Assembly (NCBI GenBank): GCA_003260325.1
Contig: MOLU01000002.1
Coordinates: 62,001 to 126,000 of the forward strand
Length of the DNA: 64,000 bases
Reading direction: 5' to 3'
DNA from: Candidatus Gracilibacteria bacterium GN02-872
Lineage (GTDB): Bacteria > Patescibacteriota > Gracilibacteria > BD1-5 > UBA6164
The notes below the pieces were generated by a model, which saw nothing but the letters and a program-made list of their open reading frames with translations, searched no databases and was not told the DNA's origin. Shown here piece by piece: positions 31,374-41,316 of this stretch (its first letter is position 1; each line of letters opens with the position of its first letter). The translations under genes were made by a program, and so were the position numbers.

Positions 31374-33602
31374 ATGAAGTTAAATATCGTTTATAATCAC
31401 AAAACTTGGACAGATTTTTATAATTCAATTATAAATTGAAAAATAAATCATAAAAATTTTTTACAAAAAATAATCAACTTTGACCGTAAAAACCATATCA
31501 AATTTGGTATTTTTTATACAATTGAGAAAAAAAATGAAGATTATTCTTGAAAAATCGTTTTTTGATTGCAAGAAGAAAATAAAGCTAAAAAAGAATTTTT
31601 AAAATCATTTTCTGAAAAACTTAAAAAATTTTTAGAAAAAAATATAAAAGAACAAGAAAGTAAAAAACAACCAAAAAAAGATGAAAAATATTCTTTTGAA
31701 GCTTTTGAAAATTTAAACTGCTGAGTTGTATGTTTTCCTATAGAAGAAGGCTTTTCTATATTTTGATTTTCTTTAATTGTAAAAAATATTTTTAAGTTTT
31801 TTTATGAAGAAGTTTTTTGAGAAAAAGATGTTTCTAAATCAGTAAATATTTATCTTTGAGAACCAACAAAAGCAAATTGAGAAGAATTTGAACAAACAGA
31901 TTTTCAAGAGGGGAATACTTGATATTTACCAGATTGGCTTAAGATAAATAAAGATGAGGGAGAATTTATAAATGAAAAATATTTTTGAGATGTGATTTTA
32001 AATGAAGAATTGCAGAAAGAACTAGAAAATTTAGTAAATCGTTACAAAAATAAAACTCATTTCAAAAAATGGAATGCTGATGAACCTAAAGGTATTTTAC
32101 TTTACTGACCTCCAGGAACGGGAAAAACAACAATTGCAAAACTTATTGCAAGTGAATTACGACTTAGATTTTATACTTTGTCAAGTAGTGAAATAGTTTC
32201 AAAATGGATTTGAGATTCAGCTAGAAATTTAGATACTTTTCTTAAAAAAATTAAACCAGATTCTATTCTTTTTGTTGATGAGATAGATTCTTTAATTCCT
32301 AGAAGAGGAGCTTTGTGATGAGATATTTGACATGAAAATTCTGAAAGACTTTCAGTTGTCACAACATTTTTAGAATATTTAGATTGAACAAAAACACTAA
32401 AAGATGTACTTTTTATTTGAGCTACAAACAATATTGAGCATTTAGATAAAGCTATCCTTCGTCCGTGAAGATTTGATTATAAGCTGTTTATAGGGCTTCC
32501 TGATAAAGAATCGAGAATTAAACTTTGGAAATTGTATTTAAAAAAAGTTCAAGAAAATATTTCTTTTGAGATTTATGATGAAAATATAGATTTTGCTTAT
32601 TTGGCTGACATTTCTAATTATTTTTCTGGAGCTGATATAAAAGAAATAGTTAGAAGAATAATGAATGATTACGCAGTTTGAACATTAAACCTTTGAGAAA
32701 TAAATTTTTCTTCACAAATAACCTTTAAATGATTGGTTTTTAACATAGAAAAATATAAAGAAGAGATTTCTTTAAATAAATGAATAATTCCAGAAAAGGA
32801 AAAACTTTATTTAAAGGATATTTGAGGGCAAGATAAACTTAAACAAGAGCTTAAAAAAATAATCACTCAAATAAAAAATAAAGAAAAATTTGAAGAGTTT
32901 TGAGTTCAAATGCCTAAATGAATCTTGCTTTATGGTCCTCCAGGAACAGGAAAAACTTTGGCTGCAAAAGTGATAGCAAATGAGAGCTGAATTCTTTTTT
33001 ATATGTTGACAGCAAAAGATTTTGTGTGAAATTTATGAATAGAAGCTTTGGAAGAAAAGTTTTCTAAACTACAATCTCCTTCTATAGTTTTTATTGATGA
33101 AATAGATGCAATTTGACAAAAAAGAGATTATTTAAACTCTTATGATATAAAAGTATTAAACACCTTTTTGCAGAAAATGGACTGATTTGTCTCTTCTGAA
33201 GATATTTTCTTTGTTTGAGCCACAAATAACATAAATATTTTAGATGAAGCTTTGCTTAGAGCTTGAAGATTTGATTTAAAAATATTTGTTGATTATCCGG
33301 ATTTAAAGGGAAGAGAAGAAATATTTAAAATTTACATAAATAAGTCAAAAACAAAAAATTGAGAAAGACTTTTTGTAAAAAATATTGACTACAAAGAGAT
33401 TTCTCTACAAACTGAAAATTTTGTTTGAGCTGATATAAAAGAGCTTATTCGTCGATTAAAACAAAACTTAACTTTAAAAATTATAGAAAATAATTTAAAC
33501 TTAAAATGAAATGAAATCACTTCAAGAGATATCTTAATTGAGATAAAAAATTATAAAAAAGAAAAAAACATTTCACCAAAAAAGATTTGATTTGAAGCTT
33601 AA
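31374..33602 (+). CDS. Double AAA+ ATPase, Cdc48/VCP-like
   Basis: A 742-residue protein with an unrecognised N-terminal region (about 1-235) and two AAA modules. D1: Walker A LLYGPPGTGKTTIAKLIAS, Walker B ILFVDEIDSLIPRRG, sensor GATNNIEHLDKAILRPGRFD. D2: Walker A LLYGPPGTGKTLAAKVIA, Walker B IVFIDEIDAIGQKRD, second-region GATNNINILDEALLRAGRFD. This is the Cdc48/p97 layout used to unfold or segregate proteins. The usual double-psi N domain is not evident. First glycine of both GPPGTGKT loops is TGA. No proteasome or adaptor gene is adjacent. Confidence 0.95.
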
Positions 33603-33603
33603 A

Positions 33604-33633
33604 AAAACTAGAATTTAAACAAATTCTAGTTTT
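33604..33633. terminator. Bidirectional terminator
   Basis: AAAACTAGAATTT-AAAC-AAATTCTAGTTTT followed by T's, between the AAA ATPase (+) and the excalibur-domain gene (-); the TAG stop of the latter lies in the stem. Confidence 0.9.
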
Positions 33634-34108
33634 TTTTCTTTTTTGTTTTTGGTAAACTTTCACAAGCAATTCAGTCTTTGTCTTTATCAAGCCCATAAAT
33701 ATCCAAACTTTTTGGATTTGAAACTCACTTATTATTTTTCTTAATTTCATTCATACAAGTATCATAAACCTTTTGTGCTTCAGCTTGAGTTGTAAAATTA
33801 TTACAATTCACATCAGCTTTTACACAGCTTCAAATAAGTCTTACTGTATTTCCATTTTTATCTTTTACACTTTCAACTCTTGATTCTTTATAGTTTCATG
33901 TTTCCCAAAGTTTTCACAAATCTACATCATAATTAAATCCTTCAAGTCACATTGCAATTGCTAAAAGTACAAAAATAATCCAAAGTGCGGTTGTTGCCTT
34001 TTTCCAAAAAAATATTAAGAATAAAACAATAACCATTAAAATTCAAATAATCCACATTCTGCATTTTTTACTGTTTCTGCAGTCTTGTAAAGTTTCTTTT
34101 ATTCACAT
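33626..34108 (-). CDS. Membrane protein with C-terminal excalibur-type calcium-binding domain
   Basis: A 160-residue protein. Two hydrophobic helices (about residues 20-36 and 41-57) are followed by an extracytoplasmic part with cysteines (GSCVKADVNCNNFTTQAEAQ) and the excalibur motif IYGLDKDKDGIACESLP, the pattern D-x-D-x-D-G-x-x-C-E that binds calcium. The start is ATG-TGA (Met-Gly). It converges on the AAA ATPase gene and shares its terminator. A surface-calcium role is inferred. Confidence 0.87.
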
Positions 34109-34234
34109 AAAAAATATTTTAAAAATAATGAATTTATTTTACGAATTTTCTTAGTTTTGTCAAAAAAGTGTTAAAGTTTTGACTTTTTAAAGATAAATTT
34201 TAAAATACCCCAAAATAGAACTAATTTTAAAATT

Positions 34235-35344
34235 ATGAAATTTGTGCTTTCAACTATTGCTTGAGTTGAATCTATAGCCAAAAAAGAAATAGAACGAGTT
34301 TGAGGGAAAATTGAGGAAGTAACTGACAGACTTGTTATATTTTCCTGAGATGCAAAGCTTATGGTTTCAGTAAATCTCTGGTCAAGAGTTGGAAATAAAC
34401 TTTATATTTTGCTTGAGGAAAAAGAAAAAGTTATTGATTTTGATAAATTTTTTGAAACTATAAAAAATATTTCTTTTAAAAAATATTTCAAAAAAAATAA
34501 CCCGATTTTAGTTAAGGCAAGCTCTACTCGAAGCGAATTATTTGCAGAAAGAACTATGCAATCTCTCTGAAAAAAAGCAATAATTTCTTCTCTTGTTTGA
34601 GCTGAAAATAAATACTTTGAAGATGAAAATGAGCAAAAAGTAGAAATTTTGCTTTTACTAGTTGATAACAAACTCAGAATTCTTTTAAATACTTCATGAG
34701 AAGCTTTACATAAAAGATGATATAGAAGAGAATCTTGAGAAGCTCCGATAAAAGAGAGTTTGGCTGCAGCTTTAGTTTTACTTTCAAACTGGAAATTTAA
34801 AAATGATTTTTTTGATCCATTTTGTTGAAGCTGAACAATAGTTATAGAAGCTCTTATGATAGCTAAAAATATTGCTCCAGGACTAAAAAGAAAATTTGCA
34901 TTTGAAAAACTTTGACTTATTCAAAGTGAAATTATTGAAAACGAAAGAAATATCGCAAAGCAAAAAGAATTTAACTGAAACTATAAAATATTTGCTTCAG
35001 ATATAGATGAAGAAATTCTAGAAATAGCTAAACAAAATGTAAAACGAGCCTGACTTTCTTGACAAATAATATTTCAAAAGAAAGATTTTAGAGAACTTTT
35101 ATCAAGTGAACTAAACTGAACTTTAGTTTCAAATCCTCCTTATTGAGAAAGACTTAAAACTGAGGACTTAGGGTGACTTTATAAAGATATTGACAAAATT
35201 TTTAGAAAAAATAAAAATCTAAATTGATGAATTATTTCAAGTTTTTTAGATTTTGATAAAATTGTGAAAAAAGATTTTTACAAAAAAAGAAAACTTTATA
35301 ATTGAGGAGAAATGTGTTATTTTTGGAGAAAAAATACTTTTTAA
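34235..35344 (+). CDS. THUMP-domain RNA methyltransferase, RlmL-like
   Basis: Probably a 23S rRNA guanine-N2 methyltransferase like the N-terminal half of E. coli RlmL. The first 160 residues form the ferredoxin-like/THUMP region (MKFVLSTIAGVESIAKKEIE ... LLVDNKLRILLNTSGEALHK, then RGYRRESGEAPIKESLAAAL). The catalytic part has FFDPFCGSGTIVIEALMIA (motif I) and LVSNPPYGERLKTEDLG (motif IV NPPY). Length 369 residues; the RlmK half is absent. Several glycines are TGA, including in FCGSGT and PYGERL. Confidence 0.92.
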
Positions 35345-35389
35345 AAACTTAATTATACAATAAATATTTGCATTTTAAAGAAAATATTT

Positions 35390-35417
35390 TTGCAATTATT
35401 TTAAAATATGCTATACT
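35390..35417 (+). promoter_or_regulatory. Promoter of the DsbA-like gene
   Basis: TTGCAA (35390-35395), 16 bp spacer, TATACT (35412-35417), 50 bp before the ATG. A palindrome CTATA-CTTTG-TATAG (35411-35425) overlaps the -10 hexamer and resembles those at 26420 and 60510. Confidence 0.65.
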
Positions 35418-35466
35418 TTGTATAGTTTCTGAACTAATAAATTTTAATTTTTTAAATAACTAAATT

Positions 35467-36315
35467 ATGACAAAAGAGAAACAAAATATTTTGATGCCTT
35501 TGATATCTACAATGCTTATTTTTACATTGGTAAATATTTGAGCAACTTATTTTATGCTAAAACAAAATCAATATGATTTTAACTGATGAAAAGAAAATTA
35601 TGAAAAACTTTCTTATTATAATAAAGTTCAGTATAACCAAATGTTTGGTGAATATAAAACTTTAGAAGAATTTAAGAAAGCGCTTGATGAAAGAGTAAAA
35701 AATGCCTGAGGTACAGTTTGAGATAATAACGCTGCTACTCAACCACAAGAAAAATGAAAAGTTTCTCTTGAAGAACTAAAAGTCACAACTCCAGTTTATG
35801 GAAAAGCTTGAACAAAATTTTCTATTTATGAGTTTAGTGATTTAGAATGTCCTTATTGTCAACAACTTCATCAAACTGGTATAGTTAAAGATGCTGTTTC
35901 AAAAAACTGAGAAACTTTAAATTATGTTTTTAAAAACTTTCCATTGACTCAAATTCATGCTTGAGCTCAAATGAAATCTGAAGCTGGACTTTGTGTGTTT
36001 GAATTAACTGGAAATAATTCAGAATCATTTTATAAATATATAGATTGAGTATTTGCTGCAGGAACTCGTGCTTCAAAAGATGATATTTTAAAAATAGCTG
36101 AGTCAATCGGAGTTCAAAAAGATAAAATGGAAGAGTGTATAAATTCAGGAAAAAACAAAGCAACAGTTGAAAAAGATCTAAATCAATGAATGCAACACTT
36201 TGGTGTTGGATGAACACCAACTTTGATAGTTGTAAACAACGAAACTTGAGATTGGGCAAAAGTTCCTCAAAGAACTTCAGATTCAATTATTGCAACTATG
36301 GATTCTTTAAAATAA
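35467..36315 (+). CDS. Membrane-anchored DsbA-like thiol oxidoreductase
   Basis: A 282-residue protein: N-terminal anchor (LMPLISTMLIFTLVNIGATY), a coiled linker to about residue 115, and a DsbA-type thioredoxin fold with SIYEFSDLECPYCQQLHQ (CPYC active site), FKNFPLTQIHAGAQMKSEA (the helical insertion typical of DsbA-like proteins) and the cis-Pro loop GGTPTLIVVN. It would introduce or isomerise disulfides outside the membrane. It is followed 11 bp later by a small membrane protein with a CPAC motif, a possible redox partner. Confidence 0.93.
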
Positions 36316-36326
36316 TCTAAAAAAAT

Positions 36327-36791
36327 ATGTTAATATTTAGAAATTTATTAAAAGTTCTCAAAAGTCCAACAGGGCTTTTTTGAACTGTGATTTGAGTACT
36401 TATAATAGCTATTCCATCGTATTTGTTTACAGATAAACAAACAATTGTTTTCAATATGTGAATATGAATTTATACTTTTGAGATAGTTTTGAGCTTTTTA
36501 ATCGCAATTTTATTTGGAATATTTCTTTGAGCAACTATTTACAAAATAAAATATTTTAGTGTAAAAAAGACTTGAGTTTGAGTTTTTGCTTGATTTATCG
36601 GAGTTTTAGTTTCTTGATGTCCAGCTTGTTCACTTTCTCTTGCTTCTTTTTTCTGACTTGCTTGATTTTTACAATTTTTTCCATACTGATGAATAGAATT
36701 GAAAGCTATTTCTGTACTACTTCTACTTTTTGCTTGCTATAATGCATTAAAAAATTTAGAAACTTGTAATTTAAAATTAAAAAGAATTTAA
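36327..36791 (+). CDS. Membrane protein with CPAC motif, possible redox partner
   Basis: A 154-residue protein with about four transmembrane helices. A conserved-looking loop, GVLVSGCPACSLSLASFFGLA, carries a C-P-x-C pair at the membrane, and CNLKL near the C-terminus a further Cys. It is tightly linked (11 bp) to the DsbA-like gene, suggesting re-oxidation of it in the manner of DsbB or VKOR, but it has neither family's full motif. I therefore call it only by features. Confidence 0.8.
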
Positions 36792-36824
36792 AAAAAGACT
36801 AGAAACAGTTTTCTAGTCTTTTTT
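36791..36824 (+). terminator. Terminator after the CPAC membrane gene
   Basis: AAAAAAGACTAGAAA-CAG-TTTTCTAGTCTTTTTT, immediately after the stop. Confidence 0.9.
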
Positions 36825-36854
36825 GAGCTATTTATTTTTTTATTTATTTATTTT

Positions 36855-36911
36855 ATGAAAAATATCTTTTGTTTATCAATTTTTTTAGTAATTACAACTT
36901 TTTTCAGTTAA
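36855..36911 (+). pseudogene. Signal-peptide remnant
   Basis: An 18-residue ORF (MKNIFCLSIFLVITTFFS) ends in TAA exactly where a mature secreted protein would begin. It resembles the signal peptides of several secreted genes here, so a decayed gene is likely; no downstream coding continues. Confidence 0.3.
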
Positions 36912-37182
36912 GGCTTCTTTTTTCTATCTTTTTTCTAATTTTTCGTTTTTACAAAAAATATTGATGATGTACTTTATTAACTTTAAAAATATGAAAAATC
37001 TATAAATTCTAAAAATGTTTTTTAAAAAATGGGTTTTATTAAATAAAAAAATAAATAGTCTTTTTTATTATAAGAGGAAAATATATATTGTCAAGTTAAA
37101 ATTTGACTTTTTGAAATTTAGTTGTAAAAATATATTTAAATAAGTTTATTCTTGCTATTTAAATAACTTAAAATAGGGAAGA

Positions 37183-37211
37183 AAAAAGAGGCTGAATTCA
37201 GCCTCTTTTTA
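37183..37211 (+). terminator. Isolated intrinsic terminator
   Basis: AAAGAGGCTGAATTCAGCCTCTTT is a perfect 24-bp palindrome with flanking A- and T-runs. No gene ends just upstream on either strand, so it may close a small RNA or a decayed gene. Confidence 0.7.
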
Positions 37212-37442
37212 TCTAAGCGTAACACTTTAGACTATTACAGAAACATTTCTTTACTTATCTTCAAGTAAAAATAATTTAAGAAACATTGTATATAACTTTA
37301 TAATTTTAAAATTTTTAATCTTTATTTTTTATTTTAAGAAATATTTTAATAATTAGTCAATAGAAAAAATTAAAAAAGATTGATTTTTTCTAGCTTTTTT
37401 ACAATATATAAGATATTTCATTATTATTTAAAAAAACTATTT

Positions 37443-38219
37443 ATGAAAAAAATATTTTTTATAATTTTATCTTTCTTTATTGTTTCAAATGTTTCAGCAA
37501 AATGTGATTGATCAGGTGCTTTTTGAAATACTGAACATTATTATAATAATCAGTGAGCATTTTGTAAGTCTTGAGAATTTGTAACTGATTTTCAAGCTAT
37601 AAAAAAAGATTTATCAAGTGATGATGATTGGAATGGTGATGAATTTAGTTATCTAGCCGATTTAATTAATTATAGCGACTGAGTAAAAAAAGTTAGAGTT
37701 ATTTTGAATTGAAAAAATATCCTTGAAATTTCTTATGAGTCTTTAGCTATGCCTCATTCTACATTTTCTTTATCTTGAAAACATGTTTTTACTATCTTTT
37801 GACATGAAAGGGAAGTTTCTATGAATAATTTAGATAAAGATGTTCTTTGATTTTACATAGATTGAAAACAGATTATGAAAACTTTTTCTTTTGATAATGA
37901 ATTTATATACAAAAAGTTATGAATTGTGAATGATAGAAACAGACCTAATAAAAGCTTCATAACTGAAAATGAGATAAAAAAGATAGACGGTTTCTTAGAA
38001 AAATATGAAAAACTTGATAAAGGTGAAAAACAAAAACTAAAAGAAACTCTTCAAAAAGAAGTGTATAAGTATTTAGATAAAGACTCTTATATTTATGACT
38101 CAGCTAAATTTGACTATGTTTGAGGGAAGCATACCGTAGGAGCAAATTACAAGAGATATTTTGTTTTAAATTATGTGTTACAAGAAATAATTGTTTCAGA
38201 ACTATTAAAAAAATCTTAG
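37443..38219 (+). CDS. Secreted protein of unknown family
   Basis: A 258-residue exported protein. Signal peptide MKKIFFIILSFFIVSNVSAK with cleavage near the following Cys (KCDGSG). The middle is beta-rich (VKKVRVILNGKNILEISYES, TFSLSGKHVFTIFGHEREV) and the C-terminal third is charged and helical (ENEIKKIDGFLEKYEKLDKG). It ends in TAG inside a terminator stem. The N-terminal half uses TGA glycines. I recognise no domain. Confidence 0.82.
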
Positions 38220-38240
38220 AAAATTTTCTAAGATTTTTTT
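38207..38240. terminator. Bidirectional terminator between the secreted gene and dnaK
   Basis: Perfect palindrome AATCTTAGAAAATTTTCTAA plus GATT arms, flanked by A- and T-runs. Confidence 0.9.
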
Positions 38241-38244
38241 GTTT

Positions 38245-40131
38245 TTAAACTCTAGTTGTATTTTCTACTTCTCAGTCAACAACTCAGTCATCAGATTTAT
38301 TTTCTGTTTGATTTGATGAAGTATCTCATCCAGCTTGGTAAATCTTTTGTCATACTTTCATCATTTCATCATTTAATTCTTTTGTAGGAGCTTCAAAATC
38401 AGTTCAAGAAGCATTTGGATTTCATAAGATTTCTTTTACTTTTCAGATTTTTTCTTCTAGAGATTTTTTATCAGCTTCATCTATTTTATCAGCATTATCT
38501 CTTATCAATTTTTCAGCTTGAGCAATTGTAGAGTCTGCGTGATTTCTAGCATCAGCTTGAGATTTCTTTTTTTGGTCTTCTTCTCTTTTGGCTTCAGCTT
38601 CTTTTACTAGTTTATCTACTTCTGCATCATCCATTCAAGTTGAACCTTGAATTGTGATATTTTGAGTTTTTCCTGTTCATTTATCTTTTGCTGTTACTTT
38701 TAAAACTCAGTTTGCATCGATATCAAAAGTAACTTCTATTTGAGGAACTCATCTTGGAGCTGGAGCTATTCCATCAAGAATAAATTTTCAAAGAGATTTG
38801 TTATCAGCAGCCATTTCTCTTTCTCATTGTAAAACATGAATCTCAACACTTGGTTGATTATCAACAGCAGTTGAGAAAGTCTCTGATTTAGAAGCTGGAA
38901 TAGTTGTATTTCTAGCTATCATTGGAGTCCTGATTCCTCACATTGTTTCTATTCAAAGAGTTAGAGGAGTTACATCCAAAAGCAAAACATCAGTTACATC
39001 TCAACCAATAATTCAAGCTTGGATTGCTGCTCACATAGCTACTGCTTCGTCTGGATTTATTCACTCATTTGGTTTTCTTCCAAAAAATGCTTCAACTTTT
39101 TGTTTAACCAAAGGAACTCTTGTAGAACCTCAAACAAGCAAAACTTGATTTAATTCACTAGCTTTAAGTCAAGCATCTTCCAAAACTTTTTTACAAGGAA
39201 TCAAACTTTTTTCAACTAAATCTCAAATCAATTCTTCAAATTTTGTCTTAGTTATAGTCATAAGTAAATTTTTTGGACCACTAGAATCTACAGTTATATA
39301 AGGCAAGTTGATATCATAAGAGTTTGTAGAAGAAAGTTCTTTTTTAGCTTTTTCTGCTTCATCTCTTACTCTTTGTAAAGCCATAGGATCATTTCTCAAA
39401 TCTATAGCTTGCTCTTTTTTAAATTCATCAATTATGTAATCAACTATTTTTTTGTCAAAATCATCTCAACCTAAGTGAGTGTCTCAATTTGTAGCCAAAA
39501 CTTCAAAAGTACCTTCTTCACTTAATTCTAAAATAGAAATATCAAATGTTCCTCAACCTAAATCATAAACTGCAATTTTTTCATTTTTACCTTTTCAAGC
39601 TCAGTAAGATAAAGCTGCAGCTGTAGGTTCATTTACAATTCTTTTTACTTCAAGTCAAGCTATCTTTCAAGCATTTATAGTTGCTTGTCTTTGGTCATCG
39701 TTGAAATAAGCTGGAACAGTGATTACAGCTTCAGTAACTGTTGTTCAAAGAAATTTTTCAGCATCTTCTCTAAGTTTCATCAAAACATGAGCTCAGATTT
39801 CTTCTGGTCTAACAGTTTTTCAGTCAAACTCTATAAGAGCTTCTCAAGCTGGTCATTTTACAACTTTAAAAGCAACATTTTTTATTTCGTCTTGAACTTC
39901 GTCAAATTTTCTACCAATAAATCTTTTTGCTGAGTAAATAGTATTTGCTGGATTTGTAATAGCCTGTCTTTTTGCTGGAGTTCAAACGATTATAGAACCA
40001 TCTTTGCTTGCTACGATAGAAGGAGTTGTTCTATTTCATTCAGCATTTGGGATAACTTTTGCTTCTCAACCTTCCATAAAGGCAACACAAGAGTTAGTTG
40101 TTCATAAATCAATTCAAATAATTTTTCACAT
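38245..40131 (-). CDS. dnaK: Chaperone DnaK (Hsp70)
   Basis: ATP-driven protein-folding chaperone. ATPase signatures: [36 protein letters not shown] and [20 protein letters not shown]. The substrate-binding domain follows ([37 protein letters not shown]) and a helical lid. Length 628 residues is normal. TGA encodes many conserved glycines. It is transcribed alone: grpE, dnaJ and hrcA are not adjacent. A consensus-like promoter (40235-40262) and a CIRCE-like repeat (40270-40296) lie upstream, suggesting HrcA-type heat-shock control. Confidence 0.98.
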
Positions 40132-40234
40132 ATTTATAAAAATTAAGTTTTAAAAATTTTATTAAATGGCTTTAAATTCAGTAAAAATATTTATTTATAA
40201 ATATTTTTCACTTGAATTATTTAAGCTTGTATCT

Positions 40235-40262
40235 ATTTTATTCAAAAAAAATATTTTGTCAA
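40235..40262 (-). promoter_or_regulatory. dnaK promoter
   Basis: Minus strand TTGACA (40262-40257), 16 bp spacer, TAAAAT (40240-40235), about 100 bp before the dnaK ATG. Confidence 0.75.
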
Positions 40263-40269
40263 ATTTATT

Positions 40270-40296
40270 TTAGCACTTTTTTTATTTAGGTGCTAA
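40270..40296. promoter_or_regulatory. CIRCE-like heat-shock operator
   Basis: TTAGCACTT-N9-AGGTGCTAA keeps the 9-9-9 layout of CIRCE (TTAGCACTC-N9-GAGTGCTAA) with the outer seven base pairs perfect and two inner positions altered. It lies 7 bp upstream of the dnaK -35. CIRCE is the known binding site of the HrcA repressor; no hrcA is in this window. A near-copy lies at 41558-41583. Confidence 0.75.
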
Positions 40297-40317
40297 AATA
40301 TTTTTAATAAAAGAAAA

Positions 40318-40338
40318 AAGCCAGAATTTCTCTGGCTT
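40318..40338 (-). terminator. Terminator of array gene A
   Basis: AAGCCAGA ... TCTGGCTT; on the minus strand a T-run follows. The gene's stop is 8 bp upstream. Confidence 0.85.
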
Positions 40339-40346
40339 ATGTAGAA

Positions 40347-40616
40347 TTATTTTTCTTGAAAAAATCTTTTTAAATCATTTTCAAGAATTGTTAAAGCAGT
40401 ATTTTCAATGATATTTAAATCAATTCCTAGTCTCTTTTTTTTTATAAGTTGCAAGTACAAAAGCATTTTGTTTTTCATGCTTTCTCCTTGAGAACCTGTT
40501 ATACAAGAGATTATTTTATTTAGATTGCAGGCTTTTTTATGTCCATCAAGGACACTTAATGTAGCTTCATTTAAAGCTTCTGTAATACTAATTTTGTATT
40601 TGATTCCAAAGTACAT
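40347..40616 (-). CDS. Array gene A: small helical protein, UGA-free
   Basis: An 89-residue protein (MYFGIKYKISITEALNEATL...) with LSVLDGHKKA and KMLLYLQLIKKKRLGI. It shares the TEALNE start, a central GH and a K-x-x-LLYL-x-L-x-x-x-KR-x-G block with array gene B, and LSVLDGH with gene F, so these are diverged paralogues. Every glycine (6) is GGN. A Shine-Dalgarno AAGGAG lies 6 nt before the ATG. A more distant upstream in-frame ATG (40637) lies before the Shine-Dalgarno and is rejected. Own promoter and terminator. Function unknown. Confidence 0.85.
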   Translation of the reverse strand: MYFGIKYKISITEALNEATLSVLDGHKKACNLNKIISCITGSQGESMKNKMLLYLQLIKKKRLGIDLNIIENTALTILENDLKRFFQEK

Positions 40617-40696
40617 TTTTATCTCCTTTTGTTTCATGTTTGAGTTAATTTTAGTATTTATTTATTGAAATCGCAAAATAAACTAAAATTGATGAT

Positions 40697-40724
40697 ATTA
40701 TAAATTATAATAAATTTTAGTCAA
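40697..40724 (-). promoter_or_regulatory. Promoter of array gene A
   Basis: Minus strand TTGACT (40724-40719), 16 bp spacer, TATAAT (40702-40697). Confidence 0.75.
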
Positions 40725-40745
40725 GTATATTTTTGAGGTAAAAAA

Positions 40746-40768
40746 AAGCCAGAGCTTTGCTCTGGCTT
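40746..40768 (-). terminator. Terminator of array gene B
   Basis: AAGCCAGAGC-TTT-GCTCTGGCTT, a 10-bp perfect stem; T-run follows on the minus strand. Confidence 0.9.
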
Positions 40769-40775
40769 GGAAGGA

Positions 40776-41057
40776 TTATGCTGCCTTACTTACCTCCTGT
40801 AAGAGAATACTTTTTAATCGCACCTTTACATAGTTCACTACTGCTGGTATTGACCCCATTCTCTTAGCTCTGTGTATGCCAAGATACAATATCAAACTAC
40901 GTTTCTTATCTATATTCCCAAGCACATCCTGCCTTGAAAATATTATTTTTTTAAAGCGCTTTTGATGCCCAGAGAAATCTTTACACCTCTTCAGCTCATT
41001 TAAGGCTTCAGTATCACTCAGGAGATAGGACTCTAGGCTAGCTTTAAGGTTTTCCAT
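40776..41057 (-). CDS. Array gene B: small basic helical protein, UGA-free
   Basis: A 93-residue protein (MENLKASLESYLLSDTEALN...) with KRSLILYLGIHRAKRMGSIP, aligning with gene A over most of its length. All four glycines are GGN (GGG twice, GGC once), in striking contrast to the TGA-rich native genes, and its base composition is more GC-rich. A Shine-Dalgarno TAGGAG precedes the ATG by 8 nt. Promoter at 41140-41167, terminator 40746-40768. The upstream TTG (41060) adjoining the ATG is not preferred. Confidence 0.85.
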   Translation of the reverse strand: MENLKASLESYLLSDTEALNELKRCKDFSGHQKRFKKIIFSRQDVLGNIDKKRSLILYLGIHRAKRMGSIPAVVNYVKVRLKSILLQEVSKAA

Positions 41058-41139
41058 CAAATGGCTCCTATAAGATTAAGTGGACAAAATACCAAGTCTT
41101 CCATAAACAGTAAAACTGCTAGAAAAACTAGGTCTGAGT

Positions 41140-41167
41140 ATTATAGAAAAATAAAATCATTTGTCAA
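41140..41167 (-). promoter_or_regulatory. Promoter of array gene B
   Basis: Minus strand TTGACA (41167-41162), 16 bp spacer, TATAAT (41145-41140); both hexamers perfect. Confidence 0.85.
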
Positions 41168-41181
41168 AAGAAAAAGTAAAA

Positions 41182-41202
41182 AAGCCAGGATTTTCCTGGC
41201 TT
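41182..41202 (-). terminator. Terminator of array unit C
   Basis: AAGCCAGGA-TTT-TCCTGGCTT with T-rich tail on the minus strand; it closes the 9-codon ORF unit. Confidence 0.85.
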
Positions 41203-41214
41203 TTGGTTTTTTGG

Positions 41215-41244
41215 CTAGAAATCCCAACCTTCTCTTATTTTCAT
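41215..41244 (-). CDS. Array unit C: 9-codon ORF with full expression signals
   Basis: The ORF encodes only MKIREGWDF, then TAG. It is nevertheless preceded by a promoter (TTGCAA, 16 bp, TATAAT at 41302-41275), the best Shine-Dalgarno in the window (AAAGGAGG, 4 nt before ATG), and followed by a hairpin terminator. Its glycine is GGT. It may be a truncated array gene, a leader peptide or a genuine micropeptide; sequence alone cannot say. I include it because every control element expected of a gene is present. Confidence 0.45.
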   Translation of the reverse strand: MKIREGWDF

Positions 41245-41274
41245 AAGACCTCCTTTAAAAAATAATACCTACTT

Positions 41275-41302
41275 ATTATAAGCCAAATAATTATTTTTGC
41301 AA
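41275..41302 (-). promoter_or_regulatory. Promoter of array unit C
   Basis: Minus strand TTGCAA (41302-41297), 16 bp spacer, TATAAT (41280-41275), about 30 bp before the ATG. Confidence 0.7.
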
Positions 41303-41316
41303 GAAAAAAGCTAAGA

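Larger units (their letters stand above)
36825..37442. other. AT-rich intergenic region with a signal-peptide remnant and a terminator
   Basis: This 618-bp stretch has no full gene. At 36855-36911 a short ORF, MKNIFCLSIFLVITTFFS then TAA, looks like the signal peptide of a secreted protein cut off by a stop. A perfect hairpin at 37183-37211 is a terminator for something upstream. The rest is AT-rich with no supported feature. Confidence 0.6.

Noticed and set aside
37080..37211. Possible small RNA ending at the isolated terminator
   Set aside because: A TTGACT-like hexamer is upstream but the -10 is poor and no conserved structure is evident; only the terminator is listed.
41061..41246. Plus-strand ORF of 61 codons across array units B and C
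   Set aside because: It runs over the promoter of B and the terminator of C on the other strand and has no ribosome site; a shadow.
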